Shown piece by piece: positions 55,776-64,000 of a DNA stretch of 64,000 nt (position 1 is its first letter; each line of letters begins with the position of its first letter). A program made the translations under genes and the position numbers. The notes beneath the pieces were generated by a model. It searched no databases. It was not told the DNA's origin and was given only the letters and a program-made list of their open reading frames with translations. Source of the stretch: Altererythrobacter sp. BO-6 (GTDB lineage: Bacteria; Pseudomonadota; Alphaproteobacteria; Sphingomonadales; Sphingomonadaceae); assembly GCF_011047315.1 (NCBI RefSeq), contig NZ_CP049259.1, positions 2,957,001 to 3,021,000 of the forward strand, read 5' to 3'.

Positions 55776-58004
55776 ATGCGTCTCCTTCTCGCCGCTGCCG
55801 CTACATTCTGCCTTGCCATGCCAGCCGACGCCCAGGTTGAAGCCATGAGCGATACGGAAAAGCTCACATTCGAGCGGGTCTTTGCTTCGCCTTCGCTCGA
55901 TGGGCCAAGTCCGCGCCAGGTCAAGCTGTCGCCTGAAGGGCGCTATCTGACCCTGCTGCGCAACCGGGCCGAGGAAAAGGAGCGCTATGACCTGTGGGGC
56001 TTCGATCGTGAGACGGGCGAATGGACCATGCTGGTTGATTCCAAGCGGCTCGGTTCCGGCCGCGAGCTATCCGAAGACGAGAAGATGCAGCGCGAGCGGC
56101 AGCGCGTCGGCAACCTCACCGGCATCATCAGCTATCAATGGGCGAGCGATGGCAAGGCGGTGCTGGTGCCGCTTGACGGCGATCTTTACCTCGCCGGGCT
56201 CGATGGCGAAATCACGCGCCTGACCGATACCGAGGAGACGGAACTCAACCCGATGCTCAGCCCCGAAGGCAGCTTCATCTCCTTCGTGCGCGATCGCCAG
56301 CTGTGGGTTGGCACGGTTGGTGCGGCTGCCGCGCCGGTCACGCCTAAGGAAGCGGACACGATCCGCTGGGGTGAGGCCGAATTCGTCGCGCAGGAAGAAA
56401 TGGCGCGGCTGACCGGTTTCTGGTGGAGCCCGGACGAACGCCGCATCGTCGTCCAGCGCACCGATGAAAGCCCGGTCGGGATTGTCACTCGCGCGGCGAT
56501 CGGCGCCACCGGCACAAACGTGTTCGAGCAGCGCTATCCGGCGGCGGGGACCGACAATGCGATTGTAGAGCTCTATGTGATCGACCCCGACGGGCAGAAC
56601 AGGGTGAAGATCGACCTTGGCACAGAGACCGACATTTACATCGCCCGGGTCGATTGGGCGCCCGATGGCAGCGCGATTTATGTCCAGCGGCAGAACCGCG
56701 CGCAGACCGTGCTCGATATACTCAAGGTCGATCCTGCTACTGGCGCGAGCGGAGTCTGGTTCACCGAACGCGCCGCGCGCGAGAATTACTGGATCAACCT
56801 GGGTGACGACTATCGCTTCCTCAAGGACGGTTCGCTGATCTGGTGGAGCGAGCGCGACGGGTTTGGCCATCTCTACCACTTCAAGGACGGTGCATGGGCC
56901 CAGCTGACCAAAGGCGAATGGATGGTCACGCGCCTTGCCGGTGTCGATGAAGAACTGGGGCGGCTCTATTTCGAAGGCAATGCCGATGGCGTGCTCGAAC
57001 GGCATGTCTACGCGCTCGACCTGGCAAAGCCGGGCGAATGGCAGCGGCTGACCGAGCCGGGCTATGTCAACGCCTCGGTGATGGACAAGAAGGCGCAATC
57101 GCTGCTTGTAACCCGCTCATCGCCTTTGCAGCCGGCGCAGACCTACCTCGCGGACACCGTGGGCAATCGCATCGCCTGGGTGGAGGAAAACGCGCTTGAC
57201 GCCAGCCATCCTTACGCGCCCTATCTCGCCAGCCATGTCGCGCCCGAATATGGCACGATCGCGGCGGAAGACGGCACGCCGCTGCATTGGCTGATGATCA
57301 AGCCGGAGATGGAGCCGGGCAAGCAGTATCCGGTGTTCGTGATGCATTACGGTGGGCCGGGCCCGCAGATGGTCGACCGGGCATGGGAAGGCACGCTGGC
57401 GCAGGCGATCGTCGATAAGGGCTATATCTGGTTCGTGCTCGACAATCGCGGCTCGGCCAATCGCGGGGTCGACTTCGAACAGCCGCTTTACCGCGCGATG
57501 GGCGGGGTCGAAGTGCGCGACCAGGCACGCGGAACCGAATTCCTCAAGTCGCTGCCTTTCGTCGATCCCGCGAAGATCGCGATCTACGGCTGGTCCTATG
57601 GCGGGTACATGACACTGAAGCGCCTGCAGGCCGAACCCGGCACCTATGCTGCGGGGATCTCGGGCGCGCCGGTGACCAAGTGGGAACTCTACGACACGCA
57701 TTATACCGAGCGCTACATGGGGGACCCGCGCGAAGTGCCCGAGGCTTACAACAAGGCCAATGCGATGGAGGACGCGACGAAGATGCGCGATCCGCTGCTG
57801 CTTATCCACGGCATGGCGGATGATAACGTCGTGTTCGAGCATTCTTCCGAACTGATCGCCAAGCTGCAGGGTGACAATGTACCGTTCGAGATGATGCTCT
57901 ATCCCGGTTACACCCACCGCGTGTCAGGCGAGAAGATCTCGCCCCATCTGTGGAATTCGATCTTCAGCTTCCTCGAACGGCACGGCGTGACCCCGCCCGA
58001 ATAG
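55776..58004 (+). CDS. S9 family peptidase (dipeptidyl-peptidase IV-like)
   Basis: A 742-residue exported serine peptidase with a signal peptide (MRLLLAAAATFCLAMPADAQ). Residues ~25-470 are a DPP IV-type beta-propeller, and ~500-742 the alpha/beta-hydrolase domain. The nucleophile Ser is in IYGWSYGGYM, the Asp is in HGMADDNV and the His is in GYTHRVSG. It probably cleaves dipeptides from peptide N-termini in the periplasm. I chose ATG 55776, because upstream in-frame sequence overlaps rplS and is non-conserved. Its last 41 bp overlap the convergent hydrolase gene. Confidence 0.93.
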   Translation: MRLLLAAAATFCLAMPADAQVEAMSDTEKLTFERVFASPSLDGPSPRQVKLSPEGRYLTLLRNRAEEKERYDLWGFDRETGEWTMLVDSKRLGSGRELSEDEKMQRERQRVGNLTGIISYQWASDGKAVLVPLDGDLYLAGLDGEITRLTDTEETELNPMLSPEGSFISFVRDRQLWVGTVGAAAAPVTPKEADTIRWGEAEFVAQEEMARLTGFWWSPDERRIVVQRTDESPVGIVTRAAIGATGTNVFEQRYPAAGTDNAIVELYVIDPDGQNRVKIDLGTETDIYIARVDWAPDGSAIYVQRQNRAQTVLDILKVDPATGASGVWFTERAARENYWINLGDDYRFLKDGSLIWWSERDGFGHLYHFKDGAWAQLTKGEWMVTRLAGVDEELGRLYFEGNADGVLERHVYALDLAKPGEWQRLTEPGYVNASVMDKKAQSLLVTRSSPLQPAQTYLADTVGNRIAWVEENALDASHPYAPYLASHVAPEYGTIAAEDGTPLHWLMIKPEMEPGKQYPVFVMHYGGPGPQMVDRAWEGTLAQAIVDKGYIWFVLDNRGSANRGVDFEQPLYRAMGGVEVRDQARGTEFLKSLPFVDPAKIAIYGWSYGGYMTLKRLQAEPGTYAAGISGAPVTKWELYDTHYTERYMGDPREVPEAYNKANAMEDATKMRDPLLLIHGMADDNVVFEHSSELIAKLQGDNVPFEMMLYPGYTHRVSGEKISPHLWNSIFSFLERHGVTPPE

Positions 58005-58884
58005 GGCGGGGCGCCTCGGCCAGCCATTCGAGCGCCTTCGCGGCGACTTCTTCCGGGGCTTCGACCTGCGGGTAATGCCCCACCTTGGGAAGCAGGTGTT
58101 GCCGTGCTGATGGCAAGCGCTCACGCCAGGCCTGCCATGCATGCTGGCCCGATACCGGATCGAGCGCGCCGTTGACCAGGCCGACCCTCGGCTGAACCTG
58201 CTTTAGCGCGCCAACCCAGCGCGCCTCGTTGGCCCTGCGATCCGCGATGTAGTGCAGCAGCTTGTGGAAGATGCGGTGTCCGCCATTCTCACTGATGAAT
58301 TCCCAGAAAATGTCGAGCTCGGCTTCGCTTGGCTGTGTGTCAGGTCCGAAGACTTGGGAGAAGCTCTTGCCGAAACCCTTACGATTCAGGAACTGGCTGA
58401 CGATGAAACCGATCGGCGAGGTCCCCAGCTTCTGGATCGGGCGGGCGCGGTGCTGGTCGGGGAAGATCCCGCCATTAAGGAACACTATTTGCTCCAGCCC
58501 GCGTGCGGCTGAACCCTCCAGCTGGCGTGCGACAAGCTCCTGCCCTACGGATACGCCATAGTCATGCACCAGCGCGTCCCATTGTGTGACCCCAAGATGC
58601 GCCAGCAATGCTTCCTGCAGATCGGCCTGCAGGTCGATCGAATACTGCATGTTCGGCTTGTCGGACAAGCCGAAGCCCAGCATGTCGCAGGCGATCAGGC
58701 TGCGCTCTGCACCCAGCAGTGGCCAGACTGCCGCCCAATCCCAGGAGCACGTTGGAAATCCGTGCACCAGCAAAAGCGGCTTGGTATCGGCTTCGATCAG
58801 GCCATGGGTCCAATAGGCGACCTGGTGACCGCCAAAGCGGAAGTATCTCGCGCCTCGGCGCCATGTGTCGTTATTGGCGTGCAT
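57964..58884 (-). CDS. Alpha/beta hydrolase
   Basis: A 306-residue alpha/beta-hydrolase-fold protein. The oxyanion region is LLLVHGFPTCSWDW (near 37-50), the nucleophile elbow GVSVG in LVHDYGVSVGQEL (near 106-118), and the His is in KVGHYPQVEAPEE. It resembles haloalkane dehalogenase or epoxide hydrolase relatives but with Ser as nucleophile, so an esterase or lipase-type activity is more likely. The 3' end overlaps the S9 peptidase by 41 bp, tail to tail. Confidence 0.87.
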   Translation of the reverse strand: MHANNDTWRRGARYFRFGGHQVAYWTHGLIEADTKPLLLVHGFPTCSWDWAAVWPLLGAERSLIACDMLGFGLSDKPNMQYSIDLQADLQEALLAHLGVTQWDALVHDYGVSVGQELVARQLEGSAARGLEQIVFLNGGIFPDQHRARPIQKLGTSPIGFIVSQFLNRKGFGKSFSQVFGPDTQPSEAELDIFWEFISENGGHRIFHKLLHYIADRRANEARWVGALKQVQPRVGLVNGALDPVSGQHAWQAWRERLPSARQHLLPKVGHYPQVEAPEEVAAKALEWLAEAPRPIRAGSRRAVRGS

Positions 58885-58961
58885 AGGTTTTCCTCTTGCT
58901 ATGTGACGCTAGCTTGGGCAGCGCAGCGCGCAAAGCGAATTCAAACCCTGGAGTATGTGAA

Positions 58962-59987
58962 TTGGGCTATCGAGTTGCTGTTGTCGGCGCGACCGGGAAT
59001 GTCGGGCGCGAAATGATGCAGATCCTTGCTGAACGCGAGTTCCCCTGTGACGAGGTTGCAGCGGTGGCATCGCCGCGCTCGACCGGCACCGAAGTGGAAT
59101 TCGGCGACACCGGCCGCATGCTCAAGTGCAAGAACATCGAGCATTTCGACTTCACAGGTTATGATATTGCGCTGTTCAGTGCGGGCGGCGGCCCGGCCAA
59201 GGAATACGCGCCCAAGGCGGCGGCGCAAGGCTGCGTGGTTATCGACAACAGCTCGTACTGGCGGATGGACCCCGACGTGCCGCTGATCGTGCCCGAGGTG
59301 AACCCGGATGCGATCGATGGCTATTCGAAGAAGAACATCATCGCCAATCCCAACTGCTCGACCGCGCAGCTGGTGGTGGCGCTGAAGCCACTGCATGATG
59401 CGGCAACGATCAAGCGGGTGGTGGTCTCAACCTATCAGTCTGTTTCAGGCGCAGGTAAGGCCGGGATGGACGAGCTGTTCGAGCAGAGCCGCGCAATCTT
59501 CGTGGGCGATCCTGTCCAAACGAAAAAGTTCACCAAGCAGATCGCGTTCAACCTGATCCCCCACATCGATGTCTTCCTGGACGATGGCTACACCAAGGAA
59601 GAGTGGAAGATGACGGTCGAGACCAAGAAGATCCTCGACCCGAAGATCAAGCTTTCCGCCACTTGCGTGCGCGTGCCGGTGTTCGTGGGCCATTCCGAAG
59701 CGGTCAGCATCGAGTTCGAAAACGAGCTTTCGGCAGAGCAGGCGCAGGAGATCCTGCGCGAGGCGCCGGGCGTGATGCTGGTCGATAAGCGCGAGGACGG
59801 CGGCTATATCACCCCGATCGAATGCGTCGGCGATGGGGCAACCTATGTCAGCCGCGTGCGCGAGGATCCGACAGTCGAGAACGGCCTGACGCTGTGGTGC
59901 GTGTCCGACAATTTGCGTAAAGGTGCCGCGCTCAACGCGGTGCAGATCGCCGAACTGCTGGGCCGCCGTCACCTGAAAAAGGGCTGA
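58962..59987 (+). CDS. asd: Aspartate-semialdehyde dehydrogenase
   Basis: A 341-residue NADPH enzyme of the lysine, threonine and methionine pathway. The NADP motif is VVGATGNVGREMM (near residues 6-18), the catalytic Cys is in NPNCSTAQL, and the His is in VFVGHSEAVS. No ATG fits; TTG 58962 gives MGYRVAVVGATGN, which matches the family start, with GGAG about eight bases upstream. A longer version from 58896 would overlap nothing but adds 22 unrelated residues. Confidence 0.95.
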   Translation: MGYRVAVVGATGNVGREMMQILAEREFPCDEVAAVASPRSTGTEVEFGDTGRMLKCKNIEHFDFTGYDIALFSAGGGPAKEYAPKAAAQGCVVIDNSSYWRMDPDVPLIVPEVNPDAIDGYSKKNIIANPNCSTAQLVVALKPLHDAATIKRVVVSTYQSVSGAGKAGMDELFEQSRAIFVGDPVQTKKFTKQIAFNLIPHIDVFLDDGYTKEEWKMTVETKKILDPKIKLSATCVRVPVFVGHSEAVSIEFENELSAEQAQEILREAPGVMLVDKREDGGYITPIECVGDGATYVSRVREDPTVENGLTLWCVSDNLRKGAALNAVQIAELLGRRHLKKG

Positions 59988-59991
59988 AGCC

Positions 59992-60546
59992 ATGAAATGG
60001 ATTGCCGCACTCCCGCTGTTCGCCCTGCTGGCCTGTAGTCCGGCAGCAGATGAAGGGGCAGCGGAGGAGGCGGCAGTCGCTCCCGTACCCGAACCGGCCA
60101 AGCCCTCGGTCAATCTCGACGCGACCGGTATTACAGTGCCGGCGCAGGATGGGCAGGCGGCTGTGCAAGTGGCATTCGGGACCGAGCGTGGTCAAGTCGA
60201 GGACGCGCTGGCCAGCGCACTGGGCAGCATCAAGGAGCGCGCCTCGCAAAGCGAATGCCCGGCAGGCGTGATCAGCACCACGGTCTATGACGGGATCGTG
60301 CTCAACTTCCAGGGCGGCAATTTCGTTGGCTGGATGGCCAGCGGCGGCGATTATGTGCCGGATCTGCCGCGCGCAGAACTGGCCGAGGCTGCGGGCGGGC
60401 TAACCGAAGTGACGGACAGTACGCTCGGCGCCGAATTCTATCTCGGCAAGGAAGGCGACCCGGTGATCTCGTTCCTGTTCGACAGCGATGGCGACACGGC
60501 CAAGGTTTCCCGGCTGTGGGCCGGCACCAACTGCATTTTGCGCTAG
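59992..60546 (+). CDS. Hypothetical lipoprotein
   Basis: A 184-residue lipoprotein precursor. MKWIAALPLFALLACS has a lipobox L-A-C at Cys15, followed by an Ala/Glu/Pro-rich linker (to ~45) and a globular domain with SQSECPAGVIS and a C-terminal Cys (NCILR). It starts 4 bp after asd, so it is probably co-transcribed. No family is recognised. Confidence 0.76.
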   Translation: MKWIAALPLFALLACSPAADEGAAEEAAVAPVPEPAKPSVNLDATGITVPAQDGQAAVQVAFGTERGQVEDALASALGSIKERASQSECPAGVISTTVYDGIVLNFQGGNFVGWMASGGDYVPDLPRAELAEAAGGLTEVTDSTLGAEFYLGKEGDPVISFLFDSDGDTAKVSRLWAGTNCILR

Positions 60547-60561
60547 ACTGCTGCAGAGCCG

Positions 60562-62133
60562 CTATTCGCCCGGCGGCGGAAGATTGCCCGGCGCTCGCGG
60601 ATTGCCGCGCATCAGGAACGCCAATGGCGCCGCGGCGATCGTGATCCACATCATCAGCCAGAAATCGTTGATATAGGCGATCATTGCCGCCTGCCGGTTG
60701 ATTTCGCCATCGACGATCCGCAGCGCCATATCGCCGAACGCCTGGTAGCGGTCGATGGTCGAGAAATCGATGACGTTGCCCGTCGCTGCCGTGATGTGCC
60801 CCGCAAGATCGCTGTGGCTGGTCTGGATGTTCGCGCCGACCAGCACTGTCATCAAAGCGATCCCGACCGATGCACCGAGCGAGCGGAACAGGTTCAACAG
60901 GCTCGACCCTTCGGTGCGGAGGCGCGGGGCGAGCGTGGCGAAAGCGCTGACCTGCAGCGGGATGAACACCAACCCCATGCCGAGCCCCTGCAGCAGGCCG
61001 GAAACAATGACGTGGTACTGGTCGACCCCGAGCGACCAATGCGCCATCTGCCATAGCGACCAGGCACAGATCAGGAATCCTGATGCCACAACCGGCCGTG
61101 CATCCCACCCGTGGCGCATGAGCCAGCCCGAAACCTGCATGCTGATCAGGATGCCCACGCCGCGCGGCATCAGGACAACGCCCGTGTCGATCACGCCATA
61201 GCCGAACAGGTTCTGCAGCATCGGCGGCAACAGCGCCATGGTGGCGAACATCACCACGCCGATCACGATCATGAAAGCCAAGGCAAAGACGAAATTCCGG
61301 TCGCGGAACAGCGCTATGTCGAAAATCGGATGTTCGGTCGTCGCAAGGTGGATCACCACCATCCACCCTGCGGCAAGCGCAAGGAAGGCGTAGACCCAGA
61401 TTTCGCCCGCGTCGAACCAGTCGAGATGGCCACCGCGATCAAGCAACAATTGCAGTGCGGACAGCGCAATAGCGAGGAGGATGAATCCGGTCAGGTCGAA
61501 CGGGCGGCGGCGCTGGTCGGGCTGGGGCAGGTAGGCCAGCAGCGCTGCGAGCGACAGTACGCCAATTGGCAGATTAACGTAGAACACCCAGCGCCAGTTG
61601 GCGCTTTCGGTCAGCCAACCGCCCAGGATCGGGCCCAGGATCGGGCCGATCATGATGCCCATGCCCCAGATCGCCATCACCTGTGCGTGGCGGCTGGGGC
61701 GGGTGATATCGAGCATGAAGGCCTGGCTGAGCGGCGCGATGAAGGCACCGGCCACGCCCTGCATCGCGCGGAATATCACCATCTCTTCAAGGTTCTGCGC
61801 CATGCCACACAGCATCGAAGTGACGATGAAGCCGGCTACAGAGCCGATGAACAGCCGCCGCGCGCCAATCCGGTCGGCCAGCCAGCCGGTTATCGGCAGC
61901 GCCACCGCAGAGGCGATAATATAGCTCGTCAGCACCCAGGTGACGCTGTCGATGGTCGCCCCGAGCGAAGCCTGCATATGCGGGATCGCGACATTGGCGA
62001 TGGTGGTGTCGAGGATCTGCAGCAGCGAGGCCGCCATGATACCGACGATCAACAGCCAGTAATTGTCGGTATGGAGATGCGCCTCGTCAGCGGTTGGGCT
62101 TGCTGCAGGCATCGGCTGCGCTGCACTCGCCAT
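60562..62133 (-). CDS. emrB: DHA2-family multidrug efflux permease (EmrB-like)
   Basis: A 523-residue MFS protein with about 14 membrane helices, the DHA2 layout. The motif A region is WLADRIGARRLFIGS and motif C is GIMIGPILGPILGGWLTE. It exports hydrophobic compounds with the adaptor EmrA. It starts 2 bp after emrA and is the last gene of the marR-emrA-emrB unit. The substrate is unknown. Confidence 0.92.
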   Translation of the reverse strand: MASAAQPMPAASPTADEAHLHTDNYWLLIVGIMAASLLQILDTTIANVAIPHMQASLGATIDSVTWVLTSYIIASAVALPITGWLADRIGARRLFIGSVAGFIVTSMLCGMAQNLEEMVIFRAMQGVAGAFIAPLSQAFMLDITRPSRHAQVMAIWGMGIMIGPILGPILGGWLTESANWRWVFYVNLPIGVLSLAALLAYLPQPDQRRRPFDLTGFILLAIALSALQLLLDRGGHLDWFDAGEIWVYAFLALAAGWMVVIHLATTEHPIFDIALFRDRNFVFALAFMIVIGVVMFATMALLPPMLQNLFGYGVIDTGVVLMPRGVGILISMQVSGWLMRHGWDARPVVASGFLICAWSLWQMAHWSLGVDQYHVIVSGLLQGLGMGLVFIPLQVSAFATLAPRLRTEGSSLLNLFRSLGASVGIALMTVLVGANIQTSHSDLAGHITAATGNVIDFSTIDRYQAFGDMALRIVDGEINRQAAMIAYINDFWLMMWITIAAAPLAFLMRGNPRAPGNLPPPGE

Positions 62134-62135
62134 TC

Positions 62136-63221
62136 TTAGTCGCGCTTGTCAGCGGTGTAGATCGTGACGTCGGCGGAAAGCCCGGCGATCAGGCGGCGCG
62201 GGCTCTTTTCGACGAGTTCGATCTTCACGGGCACGCGCTGCGTCACCTTGACCCAATTGCCGGTGGCATTCTGAGCCGGTAGGACGGAGAATTCCGATCC
62301 AGTCCCGGCGCCGATCGACGCCACTTTGCCGTCGAGTTCGAGGCCCGGATAGGCGTCAAGCTCGACCTTGGCGCGCTGGCCTTCGCGCATGTCGGCAAGG
62401 TCGGTTTCCTTGAAATTGGCTTCGACATAGCTCGCATCGGCCATCACCAGCGTCACCAACGGCAGGCTGGCGACTGCTTGCTGGCCGACCTGCAGGCGAT
62501 CTGCTTGGGCGATGCGTCCGGCCGCGGGGGCGCGGATTTCGGTCCGGCTCAGCGCCAGCTCGGCATCGGCGATCCGCGCCCGGGCGCGGGCGATCTGCGG
62601 GTTCTCGCCCGGCACGGCGGGTGCGGTGGCAAGCTTTGCGCGAGCTTCGTGCTGGCGTGCTTCGGCCTGGCGCAAGCCTTCGCGCGCCTGCGCCACGGCA
62701 TGTTCCGCCGCTTCGAAATCAGCCTTGGTGCTGAAGCCGCGATCGCGCAGGGCACGCACCCGCTCGAACCGCGCCTGAGCGAAGGCGATGTCCTCGCGTG
62801 CGGCGGAAATATCGACCCCGGCAAGGTCGGGTGAATTCGACAGTGCGATCACATTGGCTTGGGCCTGCGCGAGTTCGGCCTGCGCTTCGGCAAGCGCCAA
62901 CTGGTACGGCTCGGGATCGATCCGGAACAACAATTGCCCGGCGGCCACGTCGTCGCCGTCCTTGACGAATGTTTCAACGATCCGTCCGCCCACTTCAGCG
63001 CTGACAGTGACCTTATCGGCCTGGACATAGGCATTGTCGGTCGAGACTTTGCCCGCGAGGCTTAGCCAGTAGAGAGCGCCACCAAGCAGCAAAGCGAGCG
63101 GCAATGACAGCATCAGCGCCAGCCGACCCCATTTACGGCGCGGCGCTGCTTTGCTGGATGGCTCAATCTGCGCCGGGCTCGCTTCGGCGGATGTCTCGAA
63201 TTGCGCGTCGATATCAGCCAT
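62136..63221 (-). CDS. emrA: HlyD-family membrane fusion protein (EmrA-like)
   Basis: A 361-residue adaptor with one N-terminal membrane helix (GRLALMLSLPLALLLGGALYWL), a lipoyl-like domain (VSTDNAYVQADKVTVSAEVGGRI), an alpha-helical hairpin rich in Ala/Glu (~105-200) and a beta-barrel. It bridges the EmrB pump to an outer-membrane channel such as TolC. It overlaps marR by 8 bp. Start ATG 63221. Confidence 0.92.
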   Translation of the reverse strand: MADIDAQFETSAEASPAQIEPSSKAAPRRKWGRLALMLSLPLALLLGGALYWLSLAGKVSTDNAYVQADKVTVSAEVGGRIVETFVKDGDDVAAGQLLFRIDPEPYQLALAEAQAELAQAQANVIALSNSPDLAGVDISAAREDIAFAQARFERVRALRDRGFSTKADFEAAEHAVAQAREGLRQAEARQHEARAKLATAPAVPGENPQIARARARIADAELALSRTEIRAPAAGRIAQADRLQVGQQAVASLPLVTLVMADASYVEANFKETDLADMREGQRAKVELDAYPGLELDGKVASIGAGTGSEFSVLPAQNATGNWVKVTQRVPVKIELVEKSPRRLIAGLSADVTIYTADKRD

Positions 63222-63657
63222 CAGCCAGCTCCATTGCGCGGGCGCGGGCCAAATTGTCGCCGATCCGGTCGAGCAGCCTGCCCAGCGTGTCACGCTCGGA
63301 CGCACTCAGGCCTTTGAGCGTGTCTTCAAACAAAAGCTCAACTGTGGCCTGCAACTTGTCGACGATGTCGCGGCTCTTGCCTGTAAGATGCAGGATACGC
63401 GCGCGCCGGTCAGCTGGGTCATTGCGCCGTTCCAGCCAGCCAGCATCTTCCATCCGGTCGGCAATGCGGGTGAGGGTGATCGGCTCGATTTCCAGGCGGT
63501 CTGCATGAAAGCACTGATTCTCGCCCGGAAACAGGTCAAGCGAGAGCAGCAGGCGCGCCTGTGCGGCGGTGAGGCCAAGGTCGCGCACGCGCTCGTCGAA
63601 CAGGCGGCGCAGCTGGCGCGAGTTGTCGGACATGCGAAAGCCAAGTTCGGGAATCAT
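63214..63657 (-). CDS. MarR-family transcriptional regulator
   Basis: A 147-residue winged-helix regulator; the wing region is ERRNDPADRRARILHLTGKS and the recognition helix region is ITLTRIADRMEDAGW. It heads the efflux operon and most likely represses it until a drug-like ligand binds. I chose ATG 63657. The perfect palindrome at 63668-63687 lies just upstream. Confidence 0.9.
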   Translation of the reverse strand: MIPELGFRMSDNSRQLRRLFDERVRDLGLTAAQARLLLSLDLFPGENQCFHADRLEIEPITLTRIADRMEDAGWLERRNDPADRRARILHLTGKSRDIVDKLQATVELLFEDTLKGLSASERDTLGRLLDRIGDNLARARAMELADG

Positions 63658-63664
63658 GCGTGCA

Positions 63665-63693
63665 CATATAATAAGCATGCTTATTATCTGCAA
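63665..63693 (-). promoter_or_regulatory. Probable promoter of the marR-emrA-emrB operon
   Basis: On the minus strand TTGCAG (63688-63693) and TATATG (63665-63670) have a 17-bp spacer. Most of the spacer is the palindromic operator, so a bound regulator would occlude RNA polymerase. Confidence 0.55.
63668..63687. promoter_or_regulatory. MarR operator, perfect 20-bp palindrome
   Basis: The 20 bases 63668-63687 read identically on both strands (half-site ATAATAAGCA). Its AT-rich composition stands out from the GC-rich surroundings, and its place 10 bp before the marR start fits autorepression. Confidence 0.85.
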
Positions 63694-63736
63694 GCTGCCT
63701 CTGGCGGGCGGGCGCGAAGCCGTTTAGCGTGGCACC

Positions 63737-64000
63737 ATGACGCTTTCTTCAGATCTCTATTTCAGCTTTCGCTCGCCCTATAGCTACCTTGCCATCGGGA
63801 GGTATCGTGAGCTTTCAGAAGCCCTTGATGTCGATATTGCGCTGAGGCCGGTCTATCCGATTGCCATCCGCGATCCCGATATCCTGTTCACCGGCAGCCC
63901 GCTCTCCGGACGTTACATCTTCATGGACGCCGGCCGCAGCGCACAGATGCTCGGCATACCTTATCGCTGGCCGCGGCCCGATCCGATCGTGCAGAATTTG
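63737..64000 (+). CDS. 2-hydroxychromene-2-carboxylate isomerase-like protein (DsbA/kappa-GST fold, 3' end cut by window)
   Basis: 88 residues are visible from ATG 63737. The start LYFSFRSPYSYLAIGRYREL is the hallmark of the HCCA isomerase / kappa-class glutathione transferase family, where the Ser of SPYS (in place of CxxC) is the catalytic residue. VYPIAIRDPDILFTGSPLSG follows. The substrate is unknown without the rest. It is divergent from marR. Confidence 0.82.
   Translation, partial: MTLSSDLYFSFRSPYSYLAIGRYRELSEALDVDIALRPVYPIAIRDPDILFTGSPLSGRYIFMDAGRSAQMLGIPYRWPRPDPIVQNL

Overview
The window looks like a piece of chromosome from an alphaproteobacterium of the order Sphingomonadales, most likely family Erythrobacteraceae (Erythrobacter / Qipengyuania / Altererythrobacter type). 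This is inferred from protein style and gene order: recA before alaS, a CpdR-type regulator beside an N-formylglutamate amidohydrolase, a SapC-family protein, a trpF-trpB-trpA-accD-folC string, an F0 operon (atpI-B-E-b'-b) split from F1, cmk-rpsA with a FYDLN-acid protein near aroA, and an alphaproteobacterial LexA box (GTTC-N7-GTTC) at recA. The DNA is GC-rich and densely coded. I see no prophage, no CRISPR array and no transposase gene. It reads as core genome with small repeat elements.

Layout. 1-3.0 kb: two tandem DUF4139 envelope proteins (the first cut by the window edge). 3.1-7.9 kb: recA, a SAM methyltransferase, alaS. 7.9-12.7 kb (minus): a K+/H+ antiporter, a GNAT-nitrilase fusion, icd. 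12.8-17.7 kb: tRNA-Val, cpdR, N-formylglutamate amidohydrolase, a candidate small RNA with its own promoter and terminator, sapC, a GlcD-type FAD oxidase, a small exported protein. 17.9-25.7 kb: DEAD-box helicase, serine hydrolase, UvrD/PcrA helicase, rsmD, a pseudouridine synthase, a Rieske oxygenase. 25.7-35.2 kb: AmpG-like permease, then a long minus-strand biosynthetic run (purB, lapA, pyrF, a VOC protein, trpF, trpB, a small membrane ORF, trpA, accD, folC). 35.2-39.9 kb: radC and the divergent ydbH-ynbE-ydbL outer-membrane lipid transport set. 40.0-42.6 kb: F0 ATP synthase. 42.7-46.2 kb: PepSY-like protein behind a Fur-like palindrome, quinone oxidoreductase, a palindromic repeat, gloB, a TetR/membrane-protein pair sharing two operators. 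46.3-51.4 kb: rpsA, cmk, a lipoprotein, aroA, the FYDLN-acid protein. 51.4-55.7 kb: tRNA-Ala, ffh, rpsP, rimM, trmD, rplS. 55.8-64 kb: S9 peptidase, alpha/beta hydrolase, asd, a lipoprotein, a marR-emrA-emrB efflux operon under a perfect 20-bp palindrome, and the start of a 2-hydroxychromene-2-carboxylate isomerase-like gene.

The most notable observation is in trmD. A palindromic element with matching 8-bp ends (54656-54785) sits inside the gene. As sequenced it is 130 bp and breaks the frame. The mirror-image arm of the element has a G5 run where this arm has C6. Removing that one extra C makes the element 129 bp, exactly 43 codons, and restores a continuous TrmD. This resembles the in-frame palindromic elements known from Rickettsia genes. 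A second homopolymer frameshift candidate lies at the 5' end of the uvrD-like gene. Other leads are the ~108-nt structured RNA at 14.5-14.6 kb, a TonB-receptor-like plug motif inside a DUF4139 protein, and an uncharacterised membrane microprotein translationally coupled between trpB and trpA.
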